Below are positions 13,836 through 24,611 of a stretch of 64,000 nt of DNA, piece by piece. Source of the stretch: Mesostigma viride (lineage: Eukaryota; Streptophyta; Mesostigmatophyceae; Mesostigmatales; Mesostigmataceae); contig RPFO01000026.1 of the NCBI GenBank assembly GCA_009746045.1, forward strand, positions 3,164,676 through 3,228,675. The letters run 5' to 3'. The stretch's first letter is position 1. Each line of letters starts with the position of its first letter. The position numbers and the translations under genes are program-made. Below the pieces are notes generated by a model, which was given only the letters and a program-made list of their open reading frames with translations, ran no database searches and was not told the origin of the DNA.

Positions 13836-14215
13836 CATTTTGGGCAGCCAATATGCTAAGTGGATGCAGTTTGGAAAGACCTTTCCAACGCCGTGCTGAC
13901 CGCCTGAAACAGACAAGGGACGAGAAAGATATGAGGTCCCGAAGTCCTAGCCGTACGCGGCCGGCGAGGGTGCAACCCTCTGCTGTAGTGGACAGGACAT
14001 GTGGCAGGTCGTGCCTGCACAGGCTTCTAGCCTGTACATCACGTGACTGTGGTCCACGTAGACCAGGAGGAGCAGCAGCCTGTGACTGGTGGGGTACTGG
14101 AGCTGGCACAGGACTGCAACTAGGATACTAGGCCTTGCACTGAGCCTTGTGACAGGTCCTGTACTTCCTAGGTACTTGCAGGTGTCTAGGCAAATCCAGT
14201 TCGTCCTGGCTCTGC
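13836..14215. other. no gene recognised
   Basis: Transition between the 5' limit of LINE-R and the next ORF cluster. Only short frames are seen. GGTCCACGTAGACCAGG near 14052 is an imperfect palindrome. Nothing here is assigned. Confidence 0.4.
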
Positions 14216-14451
14216 ACTGATGCCAGTGGACGTTGAGGATTTGCTAGCAAGCCTGCAACGTGCCTCGTCACGCCGATGGGAACGAGGAGCAACAAGATGG
14301 GATATAGATTGGTCATGGGGATGGCCAAGCTATCTCGAAAGCACGCATTCCATGGTTGCCCTCTCGGACGTGGGAGTGACCAACAAGGTGTGGCTTGGTG
14401 ACGGGCTAAAGGTTGCTGTCTCAATGCAGCACTTGGCTCTGACAACACTGC

Positions 14452-15015
14452 GTGGAAAGACCAGGAGCTCACACGCTCTGGGCTTTGTTGCTAACTCGTA
14501 CTATTGGTTCGTGGCAGTTTTCATCGGACTTAGGCGTTCCGGCGCCTGCGCAGTCGCCAAGTCAAGAAGCGGTCGTGCCGCGGGAGGCGGTGGCAGAAGG
14601 GCCTCTACACCCTTACAGCCACCCAGAAACCGCGTCCACCTTTGTGCAAGCCGCGCATCTGGCGAGGGGCTTGGCGCGAGGAGGCTGGGTAGCCGTGCAT
14701 GGTAACGCGGACGGACCTTCCGCTAACGATCCAGTGGTAATGCGTGTAAGGGCAACGACTTCGCCCGGTGAAACCAGTCGCGTAACGGTGGAGCGTCTTG
14801 TTGCGCTGAGGGACGAGGTTGCTGCACTCATCTACAGCCTCGAAATCGCGTATCAAGGGGGACACGTCACATTGCACGGGTTGCCGGATCTGGCCCGGGA
14901 AGCGCTGGGTCAGTTGGTGGCGATCAGTCTTGGAGCTGCCCGATTATATAATCATTGGGTTGCGACGAGTTCTCTAGGTGAGGGAACGAATGCCTCCCAC
15001 CTGCATGGTGCGTGA
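14452..15015 (+). CDS. hypothetical protein, possibly retroelement gag-like
   Basis: A 187-residue frame, GC-rich, with a central stretch (HLARGLARGGWVAVHGNADG) and a C-terminal half rich in Ala and Leu (VERLVALRDEVAALIYSLEIAY, LAREALGQLVAISLGAARLYNHW) that looks helical. An overlapping frame, 14220-14705, has plausible coding composition in its first half. The true product may shift or splice from one to the other near 14520. It precedes another ORF and a broken gag on the same strand, so all may belong to one retroelement. No family recognised. Confidence 0.3.
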   Translation: MERPGAHTLWALLLTRTIGSWQFSSDLGVPAPAQSPSQEAVVPREAVAEGPLHPYSHPETASTFVQAAHLARGLARGGWVAVHGNADGPSANDPVVMRVRATTSPGETSRVTVERLVALRDEVAALIYSLEIAYQGGHVTLHGLPDLAREALGQLVAISLGAARLYNHWVATSSLGEGTNASHLHGA

Positions 15016-15169
15016 CGCGCAGGTGCGCGATCGAGCAGGACAACCCCTGGTCCTCGCAAGAGGTTGTGGCACAAACTTGTGAACATCTCGTCAAAATACT
15101 CCTTGAAGAATCGAGGGGACACGCCGCCCGGTACGGCTGATAACAACGCGTCCCGCCGGCATTTGGTCA

Positions 15170-15649
15170 ATGTTAGACACTCCTCGTGTGGTTGGAGCTC
15201 CCGGTGCTTACGGTCCATCGGTGGAAATCGTCACGGGTAGGGACCTGTCTCCGCAGGCAGTGCACAACGAGTTCGTCGACCGCCCGCCGGGTACCATTAC
15301 ACGCTCGTCCCAGCAGTTGGACGAGGGAGACGGTTCTGCAGAAGGGTTCTCAGAGCGACAGCGTGCGGACTATCATATTCCGCCGGAGCCGTTGCATGAT
15401 TACGGCCCATTCGGCAGTGGCGCTTACAACGAGCGGCAAGGTGGTCGGGGTCGCTGGGTCCGCAACTTGCTGTGGGGCCAACGCCCTAACGAGCCGCGCG
15501 TACCGTTTGATAGAACATCAGACGGGAGGCCAGTGAGCCGCCTGTTTGGCCCATATTCTGAGGAGGAAGCGCGAACTGTTCCTCGGCCGGTCAAGGACGC
15601 CGGTCAGTGGCCGCCACTGCTGAGGAGCGGGAGAGAGAAGCAGCAGTAG
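15170..15649 (+). CDS. hypothetical protein
   Basis: A 159-residue frame, hydrophilic and rich in Arg, Gly, Pro and Glu (for example GAYGPSVEIVTGRDLSPQ and PLHDYGPFGSGAYNERQGG). No transmembrane segment or known motif is seen. It lies 109 bp upstream of the gag-like pseudogene on the same strand and may be part of the same element. It could equally be a remnant frame in GC-rich DNA. Confidence 0.3.
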   Translation: MLDTPRVVGAPGAYGPSVEIVTGRDLSPQAVHNEFVDRPPGTITRSSQQLDEGDGSAEGFSERQRADYHIPPEPLHDYGPFGSGAYNERQGGRGRWVRNLLWGQRPNEPRVPFDRTSDGRPVSRLFGPYSEEEARTVPRPVKDAGQWPPLLRSGREKQQ

Positions 15650-15758
15650 CTGAAGCAGAGCGCGGGGCAGAGGAGCTGCCAGACGCTCCAGACGCCTGAA
15701 TTCCTTTCTTCTTTAGTCATTCCCTTGCGTGTTGCCGTGTCGCCTTGTACATATTATA

Positions 15759-17039
15759 ATGCCTCGTGGGAAGGCCGGCGACGGCGACAAGGGCGAGGAG
15801 GAGGCGCCTGCGGGTTCAGCCCAGGAGCCGCGAAAGGAAAAGGAGCCCATGGCGGGGGAGGCAATCCCTGCCAGCAACGGTGACGGGAGCAGGAGGCCGG
15901 GGGGCAAGCGCAAGCACGACGAGGCGGTGGAGGAGGCCAAGCGAGCACGGGCGGGGTGGCCTTCGGATGCTGTAATGGTGGCTAACGGACAAACAGCGCT
16001 GGAGAAGCGTAAGAGGGATGTATCCTCTGACGACAATGGTAAGCGGCGTCATGTAGAAGTGCCCTCCCCCACCCCTGCTGGCCCGAGTGGTGCCGTTGTT
16101 GTGGCACCTGCTGTGGCTGAGACAGTTAGGGCGTTACCGGGGTCGAGGCCTCACATGAGCGCAGTGTCCGTTATGAATGGCCAAAAACCTCTCAATCCAC
16201 CATTAGCGCAGGAAGCACTGGATATAAGTGGCTTGAGGACATGGAGCTAGTGGTGCTCTCCGTGGACCCCACTGTGAACCTAGTGCAGGTGTTCCATTCA
16301 TCCGCATGCAACAGGGACTCGTCCGAACGTGTCCGGGAAAAGACTAGGGTGGCGGTGAAAGACAAGCTAACCTGGGCACAGTTCCTGGAAGGGTTGAGGG
16401 AGGAATTTTCAGATAAGGTTCTAAACCTCACAAATTATTACAAACACCTGTATGACACGTTCGAAATCATAGGCCCAGGTGTGGCAGAAGAGTGGGCAAG
16501 GCTCAATCGCATAAGGGACAAGGAGGCCAAGTATGCATGGCTTCTTGGTAACGGATAGGGCCTTAGCTGACTATTTCCTGGACCGCATGGGGTTACGTGT
16601 GGATGGGCGGAACAGTGCTCGAATGTTTCTAAACCAGACAGATGGATCCTAATTGCGTGCCTTGGAGCTGGTCATCCTTAGCATTAGGAATTAGCCAGAC
16701 CCTACCTGTAAAGCCATCCAATCCCATGGCAGTAATGCCACCTCCGCTGTGCAGGGCCAAGGTGATGTCCCCGGGTACCCAGCCCGTGGTGGGGCACGCC
16801 CTAACAAGCGTAGGCGCTTCAGAGGCCAGAGGAATGGGGGTCAGGGTGGAAAAGGGCCAGGTTCCCAAGGAGGGGTTGGGAGCCAGCAAGCTGGTGGTCA
16901 GCAGGGCAACTATAGGGTGGTCAGGGGCAAGGCAAGGGCCAAGCTCAAGGCAACCAGGGCAAGCAGGGTGGGCAGTCTCAGGGTGGTCCCACGCGGAATG
17001 GGGTCATTTTTTGCGCATTTTGCAAGAAAAAAACGCTAG
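15759..17039 (+). pseudogene. broken retrotransposon gag ending in a half zinc knuckle
   Basis: The gene starts with MPRGKAGDGDKGEEEAP, a charged Lys/Glu/Pro-rich N-terminus (to about 16240). It then shifts frame into a structured helical stretch (MELVVLSVDPTVNLVQVF to LLGNG, 16241-16558), and shifts again into ADYFLDRMGLRVDG and a Gly/Gln/Arg-rich linker. The reading ends with VIFCAFCKKK near 17005-17030, the first CxxC half of a CCHC knuckle. At this point an A-run and unrelated AT-rich sequence take over. This matches a gag layout (capsid-like helices, basic linker, zinc knuckle) but no capsid family is certain. At least two frameshifts and two in-frame stops are present; no pol follows. 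Confidence 0.5.
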
Positions 17040-17340
17040 TTTCAATCGTCCGATCGCGGTTTTTTTCGCGCGAATTTGGCGTCCGATCGCGTATTTTTGA
17101 GCTAATTTGGTGTCATAATGCTTAATTCATGTCAATTTGAGCGTACATTCCACATCGAGAGGCTTGAAATTTAGTAAAACATGTCAATCTAAGGGTATAT
17201 TTCACATGGAGAGACTCGACAACAACCTGAACTTCGAATCTAAAACAACAGGAGGAAAAAATGGTTTCGACTTAGGACTTAGGTTTTTTGCAAAACTTAG
17301 CCCTGACCGGGAGAAGACAAGTCTGCGGCCTGCGGGGGCT

Positions 17341-17917
17341 GAGATTAAATAAGAGGTACCTTGAAATTAAATAAGAGGCGTGCATCTATGAATATATAGT
17401 TTTGGAGGCGAGTTTCTGTTGGCGTTAAGTCGTAGTATTGTACGATTGATAGATTGGTAGTGCACTGGTGGTACTGCACGACGGTATTGGACGGAGTTCC
17501 CGGAATCCCGGTCTGGCAAGCGGATTTTGCATCTCACGGGTACATCTCACGGGTACACGACGCGGCACGAGGTTGTACGACGCAGAAAAGCTAGGAACCT
17601 AGGCGACTATTTGGCGCCGCGTCGGTCGTGACGTTGTTTACTCCGTTGGATCTGCATCTACGGCGTTCGTGGGTTGTTTCGAAACCCGGTCGATGAGATT
17701 TAAAGGAGAAGTCGGGTATATAACTGATCCTTTTTTGACAACGTCGTGAAAATGTAAAAGTCGAGATGAAAAACGGCTTGATAAACGGAGTGATTAACGG
17801 TTTGACATGTTGTCGTCCACTACTACAAGTTAACGCCAATCGCAACTCGCGTCCTAAAATATATCTGGATAGAGGCATGTCTCTTATTTAATTTCAAGGT
17901 ACCTCTTAATTAATCTC
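17341..17917. mobile_element. foldback / long-TIR non-autonomous transposon
   Basis: The left end (GAGATTAAATAAGAGGTACC) is repeated inverted at 17876-17917. Similarity continues inward for about 110 bp, including TTGGCGTTAA near 17420 and its complement near 17832. Weaker inverted similarity continues outward on both sides (about 17270 and 17965). There is no coding potential. Long imperfect inverted repeats with a short centre fit a foldback or MULE-type MITE; no TSD is clear. Confidence 0.65.
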
Positions 17918-19194
17918 GGGCCCCGCCTCGGGCTATAAGTTTGAAAAAAAAAAGTCGGTAAGTCCGGGCAAAGGTGAACAGGAGGAAAAAACAAGGTGAA
18001 CAGGAGGAAAAAAACAATAGGACGAGCATTGCCAACCACATGGAGCGCTCATCATTTCCCCTCAACTTTTTTCCTGTGGGGGAGGACGGAGGGAAGTTGA
18101 AGAGGCAGTTGTACTGGATGCCGCTAGACTACGCGATAAAGGTGGCAGAGCTGACGGACAGCAAGAGGAGGAAGTCAAAAACGCAAGAGCAGATTGCGGA
18201 AGCGAAATTACGGATAAGGCCCTCAAAAAATTAAGTGCGACTGACGACCCTCCTATTGGTGTCGTATCCAGACATCTGCCCATAAAGCATCGCGTCTTCT
18301 AACTTTGCATACATTGGATTCTCCGGATCCTTGTTCCCTGCCTTCATAACGGCAGAAGTCCACCCATCAGACCAAAAGGCCTCTCGTGCTCCGAAGTCTT
18401 TTTCCCCGTCCATAGTTGTCTCACTTAATAAGTCTCATTTCCAACGTGGGCTTCTCATCACCCTCATTGCCCGCCCCCTTAGCCTCTCTTCCGCCCCCTT
18501 AGCCTTCCCTCCGGAAGTGTCAGCATGTTGAGCCGCTGGTCCGAAGTCCACCGCCACATTTACCAAGTGTAGGATCCGCTCCACATCCTCCTTACCTGCG
18601 CGCATACCGATCAACCCATCAACGAGTGACTAAAATCGAGTTATTAGAAGAAGAGGGATTGCCAAAGTTTGGATATCAAGTGAGGACACAATCCACTCGC
18701 AGAAATTTTAGATTACCCTTCTTATAATTTACCCTTGTTGTCTTTGCACATGGTGCGGTTCGACCTTCAAGATCTCCTCGCAGATAGACCCGAGCTGGCA
18801 TAATCTTACTACGTACTCAAGGCCTTTGAAAGTTGGGGGGGGCAAAAGTGAAAGTTCCTGCGAGCCGACATGAAGATTCAAGGGTCGGCGGAGGAATCGG
18901 GAAGTCGTCCGTCAAATACGGTAAGCAGAGATTCTTAATACCTGGAATCGTCTTTTCGACGCACACCAAACCCGAAAAGGAAGGTTGACCTGCGTTGGAT
19001 ACGTCCGATTTCTGAAATCCTGGACACGGGGGCAACTAGCCAACTACACGAAAACTCACGAAAATCGGTGTCAAATGCCTGGGCAGCAACCCAGAATTAC
19101 GGCTTGATCAGGCATTTTTTTTTTTGAGAGCATCAGACACAGGCACATAGCCCATATTATCCCTACATGTAAAGACCGACGAGTTTTTTTTTTT
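17918..19194. other. mostly unassigned sequence with a short coding-like fragment
   Basis: A minus-strand 60-residue frame at 18231-18413 (starting MDGEKDFGAREAFWSDGW) has balanced, protein-like composition and may be an exon or gene fragment of unknown kind. A plus frame at 17974-18234 is basic and ends at the point where the minus frame ends. Two poly-T tracts each followed by GAGA lie near 19117 and 19185; the second begins the LINE-R target site. Confidence 0.3.
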
Positions 19195-19310
19195 TGAGAC
19201 TATATATTAAAAATATAATTACTTACAGCAGAGTGAAATCACTCAAACCAAAGCAAACGCCCAGCTATAAACCTATATACAGAGCCATGTCAAAGCTCTA
19301 TACTACGATA

Positions 19311-19970
19311 ATTAATTAATTAATTAATAAGCACGTGACTGCGTCACGTGGGTGCCAATACAGAGTAAAGGAACCTTCAACCCTATATACACAGTGAGAA
19401 GGAGGGAGGGCGCCCTAGCTTCTCTCACTGCCGCAGGTGGGCAGGCCACAGAGCGCTCTCTCCACGGCATGGTGCCGGGGCGCAACACTGTGGGTGCAAT
19501 ACAACCAGTGCAATACCATAGGTAGGCTGACGCATAGCTTATGCTACAAATGTGAGGTGGGCTCAAGACGTCGGCTAATTAAGGCGCAAGCTGATGGCCA
19601 CAAGGTGCCAGAGCTAATTGAAGGTACTATAACGCTGTGCGCTAATATCGTTTCAAGTGCTGTAATGCCTAAGCTATCCCATCATCGATTGCCCCCATCT
19701 AGACAACTAGCTGGAGTGCTCTATCCCGGGGAAGCCCGGGGGGGCTTCCACAGTTTCTTGTTGACGTAGAGGTCCCCGCCCCGCCAGTACACTTGGGGCT
19801 TCTCGGGGTTGGTCTTGTGGCGGATGTAGTCGGGCCACTGATCGCGGCGTTGCTGCTGCTGGGCTGGCGTCAGGTCGTCGTCAAGCGACCAGGAGGTGTC
19901 CACCAGCTTCTTGCGGCGAGAGAGGAACCGAACTCGGGCTGTGATGTCGCTGAAGGTGAGGACCACTGGA
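19311..19970 (-). mobile_element. retroposon ('LINE-B') with TTAA-repeat tail inside LINE-R
   Basis: A 660-bp insertion flanked by the 10-bp duplication TACTACGATA (19301-19310 and 19971-19980), which occurs once in intact LINE-R copies. On the minus strand it starts with a short ORF fragment (19721-19966) and ends in CAGTCACGTG followed by a run of TTAA units. That is the polarity of a 5'-truncated retrotransposon. The same 3' end reappears at 57913-57941 and, more diverged, near 29325. Confidence 0.75.
19721..19966 (-). pseudogene. LINE ORF1-like C-terminal fragment
   Basis: An 81-codon frame containing MVLTFSDITARVRFLSRRKK and DDDLTPAQQQQRRDQW followed by YWRGGDLYVNKK. The pattern (phi-TFSD, x-R-x-x-hL-x-x-R+K, DLTPxQxxxRR, then a W/Y-R-G-xxL-h-V) resembles the C-terminal RNA-binding part of LINE ORF1 proteins (Transposase_22 type). 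It is truncated at its N-terminus by the insertion junction. No RT follows before the tail, so the source may be an internally deleted element carrying ORF1 plus 3' UTR. The assignment is by pattern only. Confidence 0.45.
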
Positions 19971-21177
19971 TACTACGATAAGACCAATGGAAACGCCTAA
20001 CGGGAGGAACCTAATAGCCCTGCTGCACCGCAAAATCAGCCCGCGTACGGCGGAGCATGATGTCAGCCATGGCCCGAGTCAGCGCCACCGACAAGCGCTG
20101 ACGCCAATATGACGTCCAGGTCCGCGCCGACCATGGGGCCCGCTGGCCCTCCAGGTCCAGCCGGTCCTCCCGGAGCCGGCAACACTCCTTGAAGAAGGCG
20201 GAGGTCAGGGGCCCCATGGCCCCAAACTCCTCCAGGACAAAGGGCACCACACGATGGTGCCCGACGTCGCCGTAGGCCAGGAGCTTGGCCCGCTCCGCCC
20301 GGTCCGCCGTGTAACCTGCCGTGAGGGAGGCCCCAGCCACGTGGCTAAGGGCCAAGGGCCGCGCCACCGAAACGTCAATAAGCAGATGCCGGCCACCCCC
20401 CTCAAAGTCCAGCACCACGATGTCAGGCCGGTGGTTGGGGGAATAGAAGGCAGCGCCATCCGCATCCTCGGACCGGATGTTCGCGTGGGGGAAAACCGAC
20501 CGAATCATGGCGAGCACCACCGTCAGGAGGACAGTGTGCAAATACAAATACCAATTCTGATTCTGTTGGCCCCCATGCAGGCAAGGTAGTGAGTCCCCGT
20601 GGGATCCAGCGGCTGCCCACAGCTACCACAAGGCCGCCCGGCCGGAACAAGAGGCTGCGGGGCAAATAGCTGGTGCCGGAGCGCCACCAAGTAGTGGCTG
20701 GGAGCCAAGGCGAATGGGGGGGCCATGGGAAGAGCACGAAGGTACGCCGAGCCCACACTCCGCAAGGAAAGCGAGAACAGCCACGCACGTCCCTGGGCGT
20801 TGAGGTCCGCGAAAAGAGCAATCCAATCAGCCGTGTGCAGAATACCCGCGTAGGTTTTCTGGTGTTTATCGATGACGCGAGCAGGGAATGCGGCGGGAGA
20901 TTGAACGGAGGCGACCGAGGGAGTGCCGCGAGGGAGGTGGCGCTGTACCGCCTGAGCGGCACGGACGGGAGACTGACAGGCCTGCTGGATCTCAGCATAG
21001 GCCTCCTGGATGGCGGTGACGAAGGGCAAAGGGCTGCTGGGGTCCAGGAGGTCAGGCGCTGCCGTTGCCAAAAGGGGCAGGAGCCGGCAGCTTTCCGCCC
21101 ACGACTGAGCGACGGAGCCCAAAAAGGCTGCTGGGGCCAGCTGGGCGGCACGAGTCTGAGACTATATATATCGAGAC

Positions 21178-22561
21178 GCATCCGGCCAGTCGGCCTTGGC
21201 GCAGCTGGTCCCGGGCCCCGACCTCCCGCCACATGCTATTCGCATTGCCTCCCTGCCTGCACGGATGGGTGGCTGCGGTCTGACTCGTGCCGCCCGGCTG
21301 GCCCCAGCAGCCCTTTTTGGGCTCCGTCGCTCAGTCGTGGGCGGAAAGCTGCCGGCTCCTGCCCCTTTTGGCAACGGCAGCGCCTGACCTCCTGGACCCC
21401 AGCAGCCCTTTGCCCTTCGTCACCGCCATCCAGGAGGCCTATGCTGAGATCCAGCAGGCCTGTTCTCCCGTCCGTGCCGCTCAGGCGGTACAGCGCCACC
21501 TCCCTCGCGGCACTCCCTCGGTCGCCTCCGTTCAATCTCCCGCCGCATTCCCTGCTCGCGTCATCGATAAACACCAGAAAACCTACGCGGGTATTCTGCA
21601 CACGGCTGATTGGATTGCTCTTTTCGCGGACCTCAACGCCCAGGGACGTGCGTGGCTGTTCTCGCTTTCCTTGCGGAGTGTGGGCTCGGCGTACCTTCGT
21701 GCTCTTCCCATGGCCCCCCCATTCGCCTTGGCTCCCAGCCACTACTCGGTGGCGCTCCGGCACCAGCTATTTGCCCCGCAGCCTCTTGTTCCGGCCGGGC
21801 GGCCTTGTGGTAGCTGTGGGCAGCCGCTGGATCCCACGGGGACTCACTACCTTGCCTGCATGGGGGGCCAACAGAATCAGAATTGGTATTTGTATTTGCA
21901 CACTGTCCTCCTGACGGTGGTGCTCGCCATGATTCGGTCGGTTTTCCCCCACGCGAACATCCGGTCCGAGGATGCGGATGGCGCTGCCTTCTATTCCCCC
22001 AACCACCGGCCTGACATCGTGGTGCTGGACTTTGAGGGGGGTGGCCGGCATCTGCTTATTGACGTTTCGGTGGCGCGGCCCTTGGCTCTTAGCCACGTGG
22101 CTGGGGCCTCCCTCACGGCAGGTTACACGGCGGACCGGGCGGAGCGGGCCAAGCTCCTGGCCTATACGGCGACGTCGGGCACCATCGTGTGGTGCCCTTT
22201 GTCCTGGAGGAGTTTGGGGCCATGGGGCCCCTGACCTCCGCCTTCTTCAAGGAGTGTTGCCGGCTCCGGGAGGACCGGCTGGACCTGGAGGGCCAGCGGG
22301 CCCCATGGTCGGCGCGGACCTGGACGTCATATTGGCGTCAGCGCTTGTCGGTGGCGCTGACTCGGGCCATGGCGGACATCATGCTCCGCCGTACGCGGGC
22401 TGATTTTGCGGTGCAGCAGGGCTATTAGGTTCCTCCCGTTAGGCGTTTCCATTGGTCTTATCGTAGTATAGAGCTTTGACATGGCTCTGTATATAGGTTT
22501 ATAGCTGGGCGTTTGCTTTGGTTTGAGTGATTTCACTCTGCTGTAAGTAATTATATTTTTA
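21178..22561 (+). mobile_element. LINE-R copy, plus strand, 14-bp TSD
   Basis: This element is inserted head-to-head with the preceding minus copy. ATATATATCGAGAC is duplicated at 21164-21177 and 22562-22575. It spans the linker, knuckle, endonuclease block, C-terminus, 3' UTR and tail (AATTATATTTTTA). The RT is missing by 5' truncation. Confidence 0.88.
21287..22428 (+). pseudogene. LINE-R pol C-terminal half (CCHC plus endonuclease-like), one frameshift
   Basis: The cleanest copy of this region. A 315-codon frame, 21287-22234, runs from the linker (KTYAGILHTADWIALFADLN) through the knuckle C-x2-C-x9-H-x3-C and the endonuclease signature RPDIVVLDFEGG / LLIDVSVARP. A 2-bp TA insertion near 22165 (CCTATACGGCG where other copies read CCTACGGCG) then shifts the frame. 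The protein resumes in 22189-22428 and ends at ADFAVQQGY. In R2-like LINEs this half binds template RNA/DNA and cuts the target. Conservation of codons among copies suggests recent amplification. Confidence 0.75.
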
Positions 22562-22575
22562 ATATATATCGAGAC

Positions 22576-23233
22576 ACTGTCCTCCTGACGGTGGTGCTCG
22601 CCATGATTCGGTCGGTTTTCCCCCACGCGAACATCCGGTCCGAGGATGCGGATGGCGCTGCCTTCTATTCCCCCAACCACCGGCCTGACATCGTGGTGCT
22701 GGACTTTGAGGGGGGTGGCCGGCATCTGCTTATTGACGTTTCGGTGGCGCGGCCCTTGGCTCTTAGCCACGTGGCTGGGGCCTCCCTCACGGCAGGTTAC
22801 ACGGCGGACCGGGCGGAGCGGGCCAAGCTCCTGGCCTACGGCGACGTCGGGCACCATCGTGTGGTGCCCTTTGTCCTGGAGGAGTTTGGGGCCATGGGGC
22901 CCCTGACCTCCGCCTTCTTCAAGGAGTGTTGCCGGCTCCGGGAGGACCGGCTGGACCTGGAGGGCCAGCGGGCCCCATGGTCGGCGCGGACCTGGACGTC
23001 ATATTGGCGTCAGCGCTTGTCGGTGGCGCTGACTCGGGCCATGGCTGACATCATGCTCCGCCGTACGCGGGCTGATTTTGCGGTGCAGCAGGGCTATTAG
23101 GTTCCTCCCGTTAGGCGTTTCCATTGGTCTTATCGTAGTATCGAGCTTTGACATGGCTCTGTATATAGGTTTATAGCTGGGCGTTTGCTTTGGTTTGAGT
23201 GATTTCACTCTGCTGTAAGTAATTATATTTTTA
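22576..23233 (+). mobile_element. LINE-R copy, plus strand, 14-bp TSD, intact C-terminal frame
   Basis: The most truncated of the three stacked copies; it begins within the block following the knuckle. The 14-bp sequence ATATATATCGAGAC flanks it at 22562-22575 and 23234-23247. The frame 22591-23100 (169 codons) is unbroken from AMIRSVFPHANIRSEDADG through the endonuclease motif to ADFAVQQGY. It is followed by the 3' UTR and tail. Confidence 0.88.
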
Positions 23234-23247
23234 ATATATATCGAGAC

Positions 23248-23524
23248 AAATGAAAAAGACAATCCGAGCGTTATCCGTTCCTCGCTGCCAGATTCTACTG
23301 CCGGATTCCATGCGCTGACTCGCGTTGACCAAGCTTTATTCTTTGGGTTATCGGCTTCCCAACTTTCCGTGTACTAGACCGGGCCTAAGCCTAAACATAG
23401 TACTGCTGGTTGTCTCCTTGATAGTACCACCGATACTAAATATATCCGGCCCTCGGCCACTACAGATTCTCTGCTGCCCATGTGCGGCGTGAGACACAAC
23501 AACAACAACAACAACAACAAGCCT
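23248..23524. other. no gene; CAA repeat and a Helitron-like terminus
   Basis: Unique sequence with a short CAA run (about 23500-23520). The motif TCAAGGAGACAACC reads leftward from 23421 on the minus strand, preceded by A. The phrase GCCTAAACA occurs both before and after this segment (about 23389 and 23521), so an insertion with duplicated target is possible. Confidence 0.4.
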
Positions 23525-23870
23525 AAACAGTACGGCGTCCAGGTCCGCGCCGACCCAGGGGCCCGCTAGCCCTCCAGGTCCACGCAGTCCTCCCGGAGCC
23601 GCGGGCAACACTCCTTAAAAGAACTTCCGCAGGTACATACTTACTCCTTAAAGAAGCCGGCGGTAAGGGTCCCCAAGGCCCCGAACTCCAAGACGAAGGG
23701 CACCACACGGTGGTGCCCGACGTCGCCATAGGCCGTGGGCTTGGCCCGCTCAACCCGATCCGCCGGGTAGCCCGGCCGCCGCCTGGGATGCACCAACTGA
23801 ACCATGCGCACATGGCTAAGAGCCAAGGGGCGAGCCACAGAAACGTCAATGAGCAAGTGCCGGCTGTCTT
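23525..23870 (-). pseudogene. diverged LINE-R endonuclease-region fragment
   Basis: The minus frame 23641-23856 reads MLIDVSVARPLALSH, then a divergent insert, then AYGDVGHHRVVPFVLEFGALG, clearly homologous to the stacked copies but with many substitutions and indels. The sequence continues to GRRGPGRRT-like C-terminal residues near 23530 in another frame. It is an old copy cut on both sides. Confidence 0.7.
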
Positions 23871-23946
23871 ATATATTTGATACATTAAGGAGACAACCAC
23901 ATGGCAGCAAGTATCACGGTTTTCCATATACACCGTTTCCATCCAT

Positions 23947-24015
23947 CCATCGATCCATCGGGGTTAATGCTCCGTGACTCCCCAACAAGAGCACAAGTCT
24001 AATTAATTAATTAAT
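23947..24015 (+). mobile_element. LINE 3'-end hairpin with TAAT tail (copy 1)
   Basis: CCAT repeats lead into GGGGTTAATGCTCCGTGACT, CCCCAACAAGAGCAC and a run of TAAT units ending near 24015. The GTGACTCCC / GGGAGCAC pair can form a stem-loop. The same unit occurs near 34317, 35805, 57117 and 57262; see the tail family in the findings. Confidence 0.65.
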
Positions 24016-24611
24016 TAGTATACAACGTTTCCCGTTCATCACAACCCTCAAACTTGTACTTCTGGACTCGCCAAATCAATCAACGAGCGTCGCCCATAAA
24101 AAAGCACGACAAGGTATGACACTCCCAACATCCGACTTCAACTGTAAAATGCACGATTCGGCAATCTTCAAAACATGAAAAATGTCGTCCTCCTTGACAC
24201 TGTTCCCGATTAGGGATCACGCTATGGCTTCCAACATCGCAATGTGGTCCAGCCAGTTATATGTCTAAGCTACACTCTCGCACAACTTAATTTGCGCGCC
24301 GACGGCACCCGCACCCGCCATCTTAACACATAGCAAGCACTTAGTATGGCAAGCGGATTATGGCCTTATCCACTTAATAGCCCGCCTCACCCTTCAAAAG
24401 TTTCATTACCGTCAATGTCTCGGGCTGCACATAACACGACAAAAAAACAGTCACGCATGTACCGTCGTCAAGCACCTGTAGTCCTAGTAAGTAAGTACTA
24501 CGACGCGTCGCTCGAAAACATTTACAAAAAATGATGCAAAGCAACGGAGGCATTTCGAAAGTATTCGACGAATCAAGTACCCCCGCACAAAAGCATGTTT
24601 CACAACCTCGC
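24016..24611. other. no gene recognised
   Basis: AT-balanced sequence with only short frames on both strands. No repeat family, splice pattern or known motif is seen. Confidence 0.4.

Larger units (their letters stand above)
19208..21156 (-). mobile_element. LINE-R copy, minus strand, 13-bp TSD, itself interrupted
   Basis: The element has a 5'-truncated pol C-terminus (frames 20523-21122 and 20011-20547), 3' UTR and tail at the left. The duplication TGAGACTATATAT is at 19195-19207 and 21157-21169. The endonuclease block, YWRQRLSVALTRAMADIML and the final ADFAVQQGY are intact in 20011-20547. A one-base frameshift near the knuckle separates the two frames. A 660-bp element with its own TSD sits in the 3' UTR (19311-19970), so it is younger than this copy. 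Confidence 0.85.
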
